A stretch of 64,000 bases of DNA from assembly GCF_045062745.1 (NCBI RefSeq), contig NZ_JBJGED010000006.1, positions 246,258 to 310,257 of the forward strand, written 5' to 3'. A model generated the notes under the pieces. It worked only from the letters and a program-made list of their open reading frames with translations, made no database searches and had not been told where the DNA came from. This document shows, piece after piece, positions 28,201 to 36,122 of the stretch (the first letter of the stretch is position 1; each line of letters begins with the position of its first letter). This stretch comes from Paenibacillus_AA sp045062745. GTDB lineage: Bacteria > Bacillota > Bacilli > Paenibacillales > NBRC-103111. Made by a program: the position numbers and the translations under genes.

Positions 28201-28397
28201 CCCAGCGACACCCATGCCACAAGCTTGCCGCACTGTTTCGCCCACTCGCTTAACGCCGTCGTTTTCCCGTAGCCGGACGGAGCGAATAAGAGCGTCAGCT
28301 TCGCGCCCATGCCTTCGTCAAGCAGTTTCCGCAGCTCCATTCGTGCTACCATCGCGTGTCGTTCTTGAGGGATATGTAATTTTGTTGCGGCAAACAT
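25290..28397 (-). CDS. MalT-like ATPase regulator with SARP/BTAD domain
   Basis: Large STAND-type regulator of 1035 aa. The N-terminus (TKLHIPQERHAMVAR) and Walker A (APSGYGKTT, near residue 40) match the MalT/LuxR large-ATPase group, with Walker B-like VVMFDDYHL near 130. A helical-repeat (TPR-like) middle spans about 400-770. The C-terminus has no LuxR helix-turn-helix. Instead it has an OmpR-like winged helix (RIRCFGRLRVESETGVAIKW region, WRTSKSEELMAFL) and a bacterial transcriptional activator (BTAD) domain ending near 1010, as in SARP regulators. The start at ATG 28397 follows GGAGGG. It lies 85-110 bases upstream of the SLH gene on the same strand and probably activates it. Confidence 0.85.
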   Translation of the reverse strand: MFAATKLHIPQERHAMVARMELRKLLDEGMGAKLTLLFAPSGYGKTTALSEWAKQCGKLVAWVSLGRQDDDWSTFWSMVIASIRNRVDGFGLTVSPLLEEGPSASSASVEPAMTALLNELNRMTGELVVMFDDYHLVSTPAIQHSMSYLLEYLPPHIHIYFASRNDLPFPTARWLAKGEMRRITIEELRFRPEEAHELFRETTELNLSAQQLHILYNQTEGWVSGLRLAAIALKRSDDVAESIRQFSGRQQHISDYLLEEVIRDLPEAMRDFLLQTSVLSQMNHSLCEAVTGQSNGQRQLEQLEKLQLFIVPLDDERNWYRYHHLLSDFLQSMLARTAPELWVQANRRAAQWLDNSGFIVEAAEHYLAGRQYEEVVRLIEAHLFKLLGGGKNTVVARWVMQVPESYIADRPLVELFYMLVMIGVRQFHNIPDRAERLRVRFEALKGRMDADVWRMTMGEIYYFCGTAAYIRKDLEGTADYFIRGDTLVREQSLFIQGGNNKHYSIEEFDDHLSYVNDYQGAARLFATMIAYWQNRRNHPFATAMYASYAKVLYEWNRLEEAQEWLDGIMHTEGFAPVPRNRFQLFVAASRIQQAKGNAREAVTLLEQLKLEIDSPDYAIFIRKIEAEQASLAVRQGDMVFARRWLDQCGMSHSDEAMLDTVSEQFALVRVLAACGRFEPALTLAERLYVLLAKEDRLRDSIHALILISTTLHRGGQIEQALESLATVLRLAEPQQFIRSFVDEGAAMAELLTIYVRSNGDGGAAKGASYARSVLQAFPDYRATPRMRIRCFGRLRVESETGVAIKWRTSKSEELMAFLVHHRGAAVSRDRILDALWGGVNVERAGAQFHTTTSYLRRALSQIGFAGIVQHVDNGYRLDMRSMNCDLEEWDRLMAVGTEIMDVALRDYSGELIDFYGEGYLAGAPYDWAWPIRMRLEGEYVAMLLRLHERLKENGQLEAAIELLKQALTHDPMNESIHESLIRLLVLTDDRVAAIKQYEALRMMLLTEFGIEPKEAVRRLLDFEGGQDEFMREGNT

Positions 28398-28528
28398 GGG
28401 ACAGCCCTCCAGAAAATGAAAGACAGAGTATCAGCGATTCGTGTTATTTCGACATCTCTGCCTTATATTCCTGTACATGATTTCCCCTACTTCTCCTGCT
28501 CCTTGAAGTTTTTGAAATAAAACAAAGA

Positions 28529-28544
28529 GCACTCATTAGAGTGC
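28529..28544 (-). terminator. Terminator after the decayed helicase
   Basis: GCACTC-4-GAGTGC hairpin followed on the minus strand by TCTTTGTTTTATT, between the helicase remnant and the SARP-type regulator. An outer AACAAAG/CTTTGTT pairing extends the stem. Confidence 0.65.
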
Positions 28545-28691
28545 CCCGGGCAGCTTTGTTGACCGATCGCTTCGAGATCGATATCGATACGTTCTCCTTA
28601 TGCAGCTATTTTCATGGCTTAAGAACGTAGGAATTGCGTCACGATTTTTTTAGGATGCAATATCATCGAAATACTCCAAAAGGCGCAGCTC

Positions 28692-29749
28692 CTAGTACCT
28701 CCGATCCTCCACCTGCTCAAAATACAGCTCCGGCAACACAACCCGAACCTCATAGTCCACATTCTCTTTCTGCCAGAATACAATATACCTGATTTTGGCT
28801 AGCGTAGGCTCATATCGTTTTTTCTTCAGCGCCTCGATCTTGTTTAGCAATTGCTTTGAAAATCTTACGACGGCTTGTCCTTTAGCATTCCTACAGCAAT
28901 CTCCATCAACGGTGAGCACATCCCCGCTATTAAGCTGTGAAATCAAAGGCTGACAGCTTAGGAAAAAGTCCAGCCATACATCCCGATATGTCAACTGCAC
29001 GGCTAATTGAGCAGGCGGCAAACAAGCTTGATCCTCATCGACGGTCTGAAGATGATCGGTTCGGATGAAATCCAGGTATCTCCCGTTATAGTGAATCGTC
29101 AAGTTGCGTTTAGCCCTGGTCATGGCGACATATAGCTGTCGTAATGCTTCTTCCGTTCCAACGTTGAACTGATCCAGCATAAGAAAAACATGGTCGAACT
29201 CTCGACCCTTCGCCTTATGAATGGTGGATACCAGAATGGTCTCGGTGTTAGCCCGGAAGAAGTCTTCCAGGCTGGACTCTCGGATGAACAAATCTAGATC
29301 GGATACGTACTTGTTCCTTGGATTGGCCGCTTCAAAATCCCGAATGAGGTTCATGCAGAGCTCCAGGTTCGAACTGCTGTAGAATTTCTCCGCCAAATTC
29401 CTCTCGGCAGCAGCCCAAGCCTCGTCGCTAATCATATAAATGCCTTGATCCAGATGAAGCTGACTTAGAAAATACCGCACCTCGAGCAGATTATACAAGC
29501 TAAATCCATCATTGGACTGAATCAGTTTGGCCTGCATGCCATGCTTCACCAGCAACCCAGCGACCTGCATAGCTTCATCATTGGACTTGGTTAGCACACG
29601 AGCCGTTCCCGTAAGCCCCTCCGCGAGAATATCGTGAACCAGGGGTGGTTCCTAAAACCTTCCTCCGGCTTGATCTGCAGCAACTTACTCCTGTTTTCAG
29701 CTATTACCTTCTCCCAATGCCGTCTAAACTCTTCAGAATTATGATCCAT
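28692..29749 (-). pseudogene. UvrD/Rep-type helicase with large internal deletion
   Basis: Two pieces of one gene remain. At 29749 an ATG after a GGTGAGGAG site opens a frame MDHNSEEFRRHWEKV..., which keeps only about 35 residues. It is then joined out of frame (a TAG appears at the junction near 29650) to the C-terminal half of a superfamily 1 helicase: LTKSNDEAMQVAGLL (motif IV region), STIHKAKGREFDHV (motif V) and LYVAMTRAKRNLTIHYNG (motif VI). Walker A and motifs II-III are absent. The downstream part, read from an internal ATG at 29597, gives 301 aa but could not be an active helicase. The span is not a multiple of three. Confidence 0.8.
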
Positions 29750-29900
29750 ACTCCTCACCTTCTAGATAAGATTTTTGTTTTCTCTGAAAGAAATCCATGC
29801 AAAATAGGGAAGATCTGCATAAGTTCTCGACATTTGTTGTGTAAAGTGAAAGCTGATATAGATTCAGTTTGTAAAAACAATAAAGAGGAGGAATGAGCAT

Positions 29901-30293
29901 ATGAAAATGAAACTAGTTTCATTCGGAATACTCTGTGCGCTTCTACTCATACCAACGATTGCTTATGCTGAAAATAAAGTCGGATATGTAATCACGACCG
30001 GGCGAATCTGGTCCACGGTAGACGCGTTTGTGGGGCTGGCGAACGCTATCTTCGCTGGGCTGTCTCTATCCCGCTCCATCCGTCGTATTGGCAATGGTGG
30101 GCGAAACGGGGCCATCATATCCGTAGGGGTGGCGCTGGTCGTGATTATCTATGCTTTCATTCATATGACCATGTTCCCTGGTGATTACGGCACTGGCGAC
30201 GGAAGAGCTGCGGCTGTCATCGCCATCGTGATGGGGATCCTTAGCTTAGTTCTTGCCGGTATCACTCTGATCCGCTCCCGCCGTGCTGGCTGA
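29901..30293 (+). CDS. Small membrane protein, DUF6223-like
   Basis: Protein of 130 aa with an N-terminal signal or first membrane segment (LVSFGILCALLLIPTIAYA) and three further hydrophobic segments. The repeated pattern GLSLSRSIRRIGNGGRNGAI ... GITLIRSRRAG, with glycine-rich turns between helices, resembles the DUF6223 family known mainly from actinobacteria. Function is unknown. The ATG follows GAGGAGGAATGAGCAT. It stands alone, divergent from the helicase remnant. Confidence 0.7.
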   Translation: MKMKLVSFGILCALLLIPTIAYAENKVGYVITTGRIWSTVDAFVGLANAIFAGLSLSRSIRRIGNGGRNGAIISVGVALVVIIYAFIHMTMFPGDYGTGDGRAAAVIAIVMGILSLVLAGITLIRSRRAG

Positions 30294-30514
30294 CCTAAAT
30301 GGGTTTGAATATCTTGATCTGAATTTATCCTCAGGTAAAAGGTTATCCAGTATTCTCCACACAACAAAAGTCTGCCAACTAAATATTACCGTTATAAGAA
30401 ACATATTTTTATCCGCGGCGTTTATATATGCAGAAAACAACAAACTTTAGATGAGGTGAAAAATGAAGATATTAGACGGCCTCTAGCTTCCCATAAGGAG
30501 GGTTAGAGCGCCAA
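30294..30514. other. Intergenic, with a truncated start
   Basis: AT-rich stretch. A good ribosome site and ATG at about 30455-30470 (GAGGTGAAAAATG) open a frame that stops after seven codons (MKILDGL), which suggests the head of a deleted gene. Confidence 0.35.
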
Positions 30515-30802
30515 ATGAGCAAGAGTGTAAAAAAATCACCCGTATGGACAGACCACCATACGCCTGGTACCTGCTGGAGTAAACAGCAGGCCAGCAAGGC
30601 CGTGCGCCGCTTCACAGATGACGTTCAAAACGGAAAATGGTATCGGAAGTTGTTCTGTTCCTGGACTATTTGCGATTACCGTTTTTTTAAAACCAGACAG
30701 CAAGCGATACGCGAATGGAACACATCCCCATGGCTGCAAGATCGATTATCAACTCAGGCTGAAGTCATTCAGAACTGGGAAAAGTTCTATAGAAGAAAAT
30801 AA
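30515..30802 (+). CDS. Conserved small basic protein
   Basis: Protein of 95 aa, rich in Trp, Lys and Arg, with two Cys (SWTICDYRFF and TPGTCWSK). I have seen similar short proteins annotated only as hypothetical in Bacillota; no domain is recognised. The composition, with many aromatic and basic residues, would suit nucleic-acid binding. A clear ribosome site AAGGAGG lies 13 bases upstream, and a strong terminator follows directly, so it is its own transcription unit. Confidence 0.65.
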   Translation: MSKSVKKSPVWTDHHTPGTCWSKQQASKAVRRFTDDVQNGKWYRKLFCSWTICDYRFFKTRQQAIREWNTSPWLQDRLSTQAEVIQNWEKFYRRK

Positions 30803-30846
30803 GCTCAAGCGTCGGTCAGGGAAGCCCGGCGCTTGAGCTTTTATAT
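30801..30846 (+). terminator. Terminator after the 95-aa gene
   Basis: AAGCTCAAGCG pairs with CGCTTGAGCTT, followed by TTATATAT. The stem overlaps the stop codon. Confidence 0.85.
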
Positions 30847-30849
30847 ATC

Positions 30850-31000
30850 TCAAATACCGAAAAACTCCGCCGCTGTCTCCGTCGTAGCCTTAGCCACCTC
30901 TTCGGCTGGTTTCCCGAGACATCGCGCAACGGTTTGCAGGATGTGCGGCAGGTAAGCAGGCTCGTTCCGCCCGTCTGCCGGCTTTTCCTTCAAAAGGTTT
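30850..31000 (-). pseudogene. C-terminal tail of a TatD-family hydrolase
   Basis: A frame without a start reads LLKEKPADGRNEPAYLPHIL, then VARCLGKPAEEVAKATTETA and AEFFGI-stop. The RNEPAYLPH...VAKATTETAAEFFG pattern is the conserved last helix pair of TatD-type metal-dependent DNases. All metal-binding residues lie upstream in intact proteins and are missing here. Confidence 0.7.
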
Positions 31001-31009
31001 GTATACCAA

Positions 31010-31132
31010 TCATTTGATTCGGAACCGATCTTTGTTGGCTTTCCTAAACCTAATCTCCATTATGGTTATAATAGCAATTCCAATAAGGGCAACGCCAAAC
31101 AGAACTACGGTCACAATTCGATCTTCGGTCAT
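31010..31132 (-). CDS. Short single-span membrane protein (40 aa)
   Basis: ATG 31132 has a strong ribosome site (GGGAGGAGAACATAAAC before it). The product starts MTEDRIVTVVLFGVALIGIA, continues with more hydrophobic residues (about residues 6-27) and ends in a basic tail (RFRKANKDRFRIK). One membrane helix with the positive side inside is predicted. The match of ribosome site, hydrophobic core and basic tail supports a real gene although it is too short for most gene finders. Function unknown. Confidence 0.6.
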   Translation of the reverse strand: MTEDRIVTVVLFGVALIGIAIITIMEIRFRKANKDRFRIK

Positions 31133-31278
31133 GTTTATGTTCTCCTCCCATATTTGTACATTTGCTCATAAGTACAACAAGTTCAAAATAGAACACATTT
31201 TGTAATCATATTATAACACAAATTGTGTTATGTTTTAACTCCTCACTTTCTTTCTATACTGATACGTGAGGTGATTTT

Positions 31279-31473
31279 ATGAATAATGACGAGTTTATTA
31301 TTACCCCCAGAGAGGATAAGACTGTTACAATGACGATTCGCATAGAAAAGCATGTACAGGAGAAATTGGATGAACTTGCCCGAAAGAGTAATCGTTCCCG
31401 TAACGAAATAGTTAATATGGCTTTAGAATATGCTCTTAAAAATGCGAGATTTATTGACTCTACAGGTTCCTAA
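31279..31473 (+). CDS. Ribbon-helix-helix (CopG/Arc-type) DNA-binding protein
   Basis: Protein of 64 aa. TVTMTIRIEKHVQEKLDELA (residues 15-34) gives the beta-strand and first helix, and SNRSRNEIVNMALEYALKN the second helix with the conserved (S/N)RSxxI turn. It probably binds DNA as a dimer. Ribosome site GAGGTG at good distance. It could be an antitoxin or a small regulator, but no toxin partner is next to it. A terminator follows at 31564. Confidence 0.8.
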   Translation: MNNDEFIITPREDKTVTMTIRIEKHVQEKLDELARKSNRSRNEIVNMALEYALKNARFIDSTGS

Positions 31474-31506
31474 GTCTTATAACGGTGGTTGGGAATCGTG
31501 ACTCGA

Positions 31507-31525
31507 CAAAACCACAATTCGCCGC
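31507..31525. repeat. Left copy of a short direct repeat
   Basis: CAAAACCACAATT (31507-31519) followed by CGCCGC matches CAAAACCACAATT (53593-53605), which is followed by TTCCGCCGC. The copies bracket the AT-rich region holding the NUDIX/helicase, Wadjet and restriction genes. Confidence 0.35.
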
Positions 31526-31563
31526 TGTTGTTGGACGTGTATACGCGGTAGTTAAAAATAAAC

Positions 31564-31602
31564 AACAACCCTCAACTCCAAACCAGGAGTAGAGGGTTGT
31601 TT
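31564..31602 (+). terminator. Terminator after the RHH gene
   Basis: AACAACCCTC pairs with GAGGGTTGTT, with an inner ACTCC/GGAGT pairing and a short T-run. Works in principle on both strands and could also end the decayed gene on its right. Confidence 0.75.
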
Positions 31603-31647
31603 CGTGATAAATTCAAAAAGCGGGTTCGTTGAACCCGCCCCAGATTT

Positions 31648-32035
31648 TTATATGTATTGCCTCTCTCTAAGCTGCTCCAAAATATGCGGATCTTTGATCT
31701 TTGTATCTTGCGCAAGCATCACGATTTTGGACAAAATCTCGGATGTCTTCGGGTCCTCATCCATAAACGGAAGGAACAACTTCCCCCGATGCTGCGAATG
31801 AACCGGTAGGATGTACAAGGTGCCGGCCGCTTGTTTCTGTACAGTTCCGCTCCCGAGATGCACGCCGTACTCCCCGAGTGAACCTGCAATCCGAGCGAAG
31901 TTTCCTTCCAGCCTCACATTGGTAATCTTCAGAAGTCTCAGGGATTCCGTGATGATCACCTTTCGAAGCTCGATCGTTGTCAGGCTCGCTTCCGGATCGC
32001 TCCGTGAGCCGTCAGGACCTGAGCAAATTCTGAAA
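31648..32035 (-). pseudogene. C-terminal tail of a large DUF5724/DUF4132-type protein
   Basis: Reads ...ELRKVIITESLRLLKI, then GSLGEYGVHLGSGTV, YILPVHSQHRGKLFLPFMDE and DPKTSEILSKIVML-stop. This is the conserved last region of very large (over 1000 aa) proteins of uncertain function, often next to MoxR-type ATPases. Coding similarity can be followed to about 32035 and then stops; the rest of the gene is gone. An internal ATG at 31959 would give a 103-aa product, but a functional protein is unlikely. Confidence 0.6.
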
Positions 32036-32200
32036 ATATTTTAGAAGAAAGAATTTTTTCATTATTGTCTTCGTTATAATTCACAATTCCCTGGTACAAT
32101 ACCTTTGATATGACAATATATTTTGAAGTACAAATTTGTAATTCTCCACAAAAATTTCATCTATCTTTTAGCTTATCTACGCCTCCTATTTTTAAAGTAG

Positions 32201-32410
32201 CTTATTACTAAATTCACCTCTAAAGGCTATACTTCGCCCGTTGATGTGAAGAAGGAGTTATTTAACGGAAGCGAGTTTCATCAATTAGGATTGATTGAAT
32301 GCTATCGAATTCTTCTTTACTTAGATGAGCGTCACTCCCGAATAGTCGAAGTTTCTTATGGTCTGAAGCATAATCGAGGTAACGTTCCTAGCCTGAATGA
32401 AGAGAATTAA
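32201..32410 (+). pseudogene. Startless open frame, probable gene remnant
   Basis: After a TAG the frame stays open for 69 codons and reads TSKGYTSPVDVKKELF, NGSEFHQLGLIECYRILLYL and DERHSRIVEVSYGLKHNRGN, with ordinary protein composition but no start codon preceded by a ribosome site. Family not recognised. Flanking sequence (32040-32200 and 32411-32539) shows no gene. Confidence 0.35.
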
Positions 32411-32539
32411 CTATCGATCAACTTACCCATCTTAGCTTCATATACGATCATCGACTTCGCTCCGCTCTGTGGTAACTTGAACTCCTATATGTGTGCTGCT
32501 ATTCTAAATAAAAACAAGAAATTAAGCGAGGACCCTAAC

Positions 32540-32938
32540 ATGAAAAAAATTAATGTTGTAGGCGCAGTAATCTTTAACGACAATAGCGAAGTTCTTTGTG
32601 CGCTCCGCTCCCAATCGATGTCACTCCCAGGTATGTGGGAATTTCCCGGAGGTAAGATCGAAACTGGTGAGACGCCACAGCAAAGCCTTATTCGCGAAAT
32701 CCAAGAGGAATTAGATTGCACGATCGAAGTGAGCGAACTTATCGCTGACGCTACACACGAGTATCCAACTGTCATCGTTAGACTGATTACTTATAGATCC
32801 GCAATCATACAAGGCACTCCCGTTCCTAAAGAACATGAGAAGCTAATATGGTTACCTCTCACGGAACTGGATTCGCTGAATTGGGCTCCAGCCGACATCC
32901 CCACTATTCATGAGCTCAAGAAGTACATTAGCGCATAA
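32540..32938 (+). CDS. NUDIX (deoxy)nucleoside triphosphate pyrophosphohydrolase
   Basis: MutT-like hydrolase of 132 aa. The Nudix box is complete: GGKIETGETPQQSLIREIQE followed by EL, with the catalytic REIQEE core at about residues 52-57. The N-terminal KKINVVGAVIF strand and the GMWEFPGGK segment match the MutT/NudG group that hydrolyses oxidised or modified dNTPs. The start is ATG 32540 after GCGAGGACC; an in-frame ATG 63 bases upstream lacks a ribosome site. Its end overlaps by 11 bases with the convergent helicase gene. NUDIX proteins are repeatedly seen beside or fused to HKD-helicase-DUF3427 proteins in defence islands, so a joint role is likely. Confidence 0.88.
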   Translation: MKKINVVGAVIFNDNSEVLCALRSQSMSLPGMWEFPGGKIETGETPQQSLIREIQEELDCTIEVSELIADATHEYPTVIVRLITYRSAIIQGTPVPKEHEKLIWLPLTELDSLNWAPADIPTIHELKKYISA

Positions 32939-35900
32939 AATCCAGATATAACGCCTCCGGGATAGGCTGCTGAAGTTTCCATGTGATATTCATCGGTTTA
33001 TCCCCATGACTACTTACATAATCTATTTCACCCAAATAAGTAAATGGCAGCACCGCCCCGTGCATCTTCTCAAACTTCCTAACAAACAAATGGATATGAA
33101 TGTCTCGCGTTTGGTGATGGATATAATTTTGCCCAACAGTCGAATCGTGTGAAGTAGCATTCTGGCTCTGCCAATGAAAATGCTGCTGATCCACGAAGTA
33201 ATCGTGATACATCAGGTGTTCGGCCACTCGCTCCCCTTTGTTCAAATTAATGAACAGTAGATAGTGATTACCAACCCGACTTACTCCCTCACGCCAAGAT
33301 CCTTCCTTCGCTTCAGACTCAAACAAATAAATTAGATCATTCCGAGTGTAGTTCTGATATAGAATCACATTTTTCTCGCTATGGAAGAAAGTACTTGGAC
33401 GGTAAACCCGCCTAAACTCTCCCAATCCATATTCAATTCTTTCAATGACATATTTCTTTACTAATGGATCCGCGGCGAGCATCTCCCTAATAGCTGGAGC
33501 AAGCCAGAACTTACCATGATCGGCCATTCCAAATGACCAATTCTGCCTTGACTGCACATCAGCAAGCTTCGTCATTGCCCTGTAAATTTTATTAGCTTGT
33601 TGCTCTATACTTATGTGGATAGCGAATCTAAACTCTAAATCAGCTACTACATCTTCAAAACTAACCAAGCCCTTCTCTATTGCAAGTCCTAATACAGACA
33701 ACTCATACGGCCACTTAATTGGAAGCATAGTCTCTAACCGCTGTATTACTTGTAGGAGGAGCTCGTCCTTTAGAATGCGATTATCGAAATCATTGAGATC
33801 CTTCATTTTTTTCTTAGTCTCCACCCACGAGCCATACTTCGTTACGAAGAAATGTAAGCTTGGAGCACCGTCAACATATAAAAAGTCCTCAACTTCCGGA
33901 GAACGCCCTAGTTCTTTGCGGAACTGATTATAAAGATCCATCAGCATGAGATCACGATCCATGCGAATCGTCTCTATTTTAGCTAGAATTTGCTTTCGTG
34001 ATATCTCCTCTAAATCTACAAAACAGCCGTCTGGTAAATCAGCGAACTCCGTTTCAATTGCAACACGGAGTGAGTCTCGGTCAAAAGCTTTATGATTATG
34101 CTGACCTGACAGTGCTAACGGTACGATAAACGATTTTTGATAGTTGCCGATAAAATCGAGAATCGTAACATACTCTTTACCCTGCACCCTTCTTAAGCCA
34201 CGGCCAAGCTGCTGAATGAAAATCGTTGCGGATTCAGTCGGCCTTAAGAACAAGACTACATTGACCTTTGGTATATCAACACCCTCATTGAAAATGTTAA
34301 CGGTGAAAATGATTTGAAGAGGATCCGCATCTTCCTCTAATCTTCGAATCAACTGTTGCCGAAGTTCTGGAGAATCATTTCCGGTAAGATATCCGGCACT
34401 GAAACCCCGTTGGTTGAATTCGTCAGACATATATTTGGCGTGCTCAATGGAAGCACAAAAGCCAAGTGCCTTCATATAGTGTCCATCGTGACCATATTTA
34501 CGAATCATTTGGATCACGTAATCCACACGTTCGTGAGTGTTGAGCACTCTGACTAGCTCAGTTTCAATAAACAGCCCATTGCTCTGAGTCCCGATATCTT
34601 CGTAATTAACCGTTGGATCCCCGAGTCCAAAATAACGAAACGGAGTAAGTAGTCCTTCCTCCAACGCGTCCCTTAAGCGGATCTCGTACACAACATTATG
34701 ATCACAGAGGGCAAGCACGTCCCTGCCGTCCATCCTTTCCGGAGTGGCAGTGAGCCCAAGCAGAAATTTGGGTTTAAAATAATCCAGTACCTTCTTGTAT
34801 GTAGAAGCCTCAGCATGGTGAAACTCATCGACAATAATGTACTCAAAGTGGTCTGATTGATATATGCTTAAAACTTCATCTCGTGATAAGGTCTGAACAG
34901 TACTAAAAAGAAACGGTTTATGTCCTTCCTTACTTGTGCCCGTTAACTTGCCATAAAGGTCTACATGACCAAATACCTGTTGGAAAGTCTTCATCGAGCT
35001 CTCAAGAATCTCGTCACGGTGTGCAAGAAAGAGCATCGTTTTAGCTCCAAAATCCTTCACATCAAAAGCCGACAAATATGTCTTTCCTGTACCAGTCGCG
35101 GCTATTACTACGGCCTTGTAGTGCTTGTTTTGTCTTGTTTCTTGTAGAGCCTGAAGTGCGCCACGCTGCATTTTGTTCGGTATGATTTGCTCTTGTGATT
35201 CTTGGGGGGATGCTACATTTTCTGTGAAATCTACATGCTGCGCCGCGACATACGGATTTACAAGCATGACTTTCTTATTGTTATACTCTTTCTCATATGC
35301 ATCAATAAGCGTGGTCGTCAGTGGTATCGCATGAGGGTCCTTCCAATACTTCGCGAAAGCTTTATGGGCACTCTCAAAGATAGAATGAAACGTAGTTCCC
35401 GGTAATTTCACATTCCATTCATGACCTGTATGTAGCGCGGAATACGTCAGATTGGACGAGCCAATTATCGCCGTATGCAAATTCGAAGTTCTTTCAAACA
35501 AGTAAGCCTTTGTGTGAAAGGAAACCTTGCCCGAGTCAAAAACCTTAGTTTCTATATGCGGCAGCTCAAGAAGACGTCGCAGCGCCTTAGGCTCAGTAAT
35601 TTTCAAATATGTAGAGGTTAGAATCATTATCTTACGATTTGGATTGTTTACTCTAAAATCGTCAATGACTCTTAGCAGGAGTTGCAAGCCTGACCAACGA
35701 ACAAAGCTCACCATGAAATACGCATGGTCTGCCGTTAGCAATTCATATTTTAGCGCCTTAAATAGATGGATGTTGTCAGCACTAGAGTTCGTAATTAACA
35801 AGGGATTGGATAAAAAGAACTCTGGATACAAAGGAATCTCCATTTCATCATTTCGATAATGAATTGCCTTTAGCGGCAAATCCACTTCATGGTCACTGTT

Positions 35901-36122
35901 TATTGGAAGAAGCCTTTTGAGTTGATTCGTTAACATGAGGATTTCATGGAACTGGTTGTTCTCCTCGTAGTACTTGAACGTATCAGATAGATCTCGCAAC
36001 ACTTGCTGAATTAACGACGTCGTATGCTTAGCAGGGTGAAGATTAAATGTATGTTGATTAGCTGGATAAGACCTGTTCTTATGAAAAATCTCCTCAAAGA
36101 TTCCATGTTCTTCCCGCTTCAC
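32928..36122 (-). CDS. HKD nuclease-SF2 helicase-DUF3427 fusion
   Basis: Protein of 1064 aa with three parts. Residues about 120-260 form a phospholipase D/HKD nuclease-like domain (FHTKAYLFERTSN...GSSNLTYSAL, the HxK motif plus the GSSN strand). Residues about 320-680 are a superfamily 2 helicase: Walker A AATGTGKTY, DEFHH box, motif III GLTATPERMDG, motif VI QLGRGLRR. The remainder matches DUF3427. It is predicted to translocate on and cut nucleic acid. The start is GTG 36122, seven bases after GGAGG. Proteins of this layout are linked to phage-defence islands. The convergent overlap with the NUDIX gene means long read-through on either strand would make double-stranded RNA. Confidence 0.9.
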   Translation of the reverse strand: MKREEHGIFEEIFHKNRSYPANQHTFNLHPAKHTTSLIQQVLRDLSDTFKYYEENNQFHEILMLTNQLKRLLPINSDHEVDLPLKAIHYRNDEMEIPLYPEFFLSNPLLITNSSADNIHLFKALKYELLTADHAYFMVSFVRWSGLQLLLRVIDDFRVNNPNRKIMILTSTYLKITEPKALRRLLELPHIETKVFDSGKVSFHTKAYLFERTSNLHTAIIGSSNLTYSALHTGHEWNVKLPGTTFHSIFESAHKAFAKYWKDPHAIPLTTTLIDAYEKEYNNKKVMLVNPYVAAQHVDFTENVASPQESQEQIIPNKMQRGALQALQETRQNKHYKAVVIAATGTGKTYLSAFDVKDFGAKTMLFLAHRDEILESSMKTFQQVFGHVDLYGKLTGTSKEGHKPFLFSTVQTLSRDEVLSIYQSDHFEYIIVDEFHHAEASTYKKVLDYFKPKFLLGLTATPERMDGRDVLALCDHNVVYEIRLRDALEEGLLTPFRYFGLGDPTVNYEDIGTQSNGLFIETELVRVLNTHERVDYVIQMIRKYGHDGHYMKALGFCASIEHAKYMSDEFNQRGFSAGYLTGNDSPELRQQLIRRLEEDADPLQIIFTVNIFNEGVDIPKVNVVLFLRPTESATIFIQQLGRGLRRVQGKEYVTILDFIGNYQKSFIVPLALSGQHNHKAFDRDSLRVAIETEFADLPDGCFVDLEEISRKQILAKIETIRMDRDLMLMDLYNQFRKELGRSPEVEDFLYVDGAPSLHFFVTKYGSWVETKKKMKDLNDFDNRILKDELLLQVIQRLETMLPIKWPYELSVLGLAIEKGLVSFEDVVADLEFRFAIHISIEQQANKIYRAMTKLADVQSRQNWSFGMADHGKFWLAPAIREMLAADPLVKKYVIERIEYGLGEFRRVYRPSTFFHSEKNVILYQNYTRNDLIYLFESEAKEGSWREGVSRVGNHYLLFINLNKGERVAEHLMYHDYFVDQQHFHWQSQNATSHDSTVGQNYIHHQTRDIHIHLFVRKFEKMHGAVLPFTYLGEIDYVSSHGDKPMNITWKLQQPIPEALYLDFMR

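Noticed and set aside
30246..30443. 65-codon minus-strand frame overlapping the DUF6223-like gene
   Set aside because: Protein-like in its first 50 residues, but with no ribosome site and an overlap with a better gene; at most a remnant.
30999..31205. 68-codon plus-strand frame
   Set aside because: It mirrors the 40-aa membrane protein, whose ribosome site is much better.
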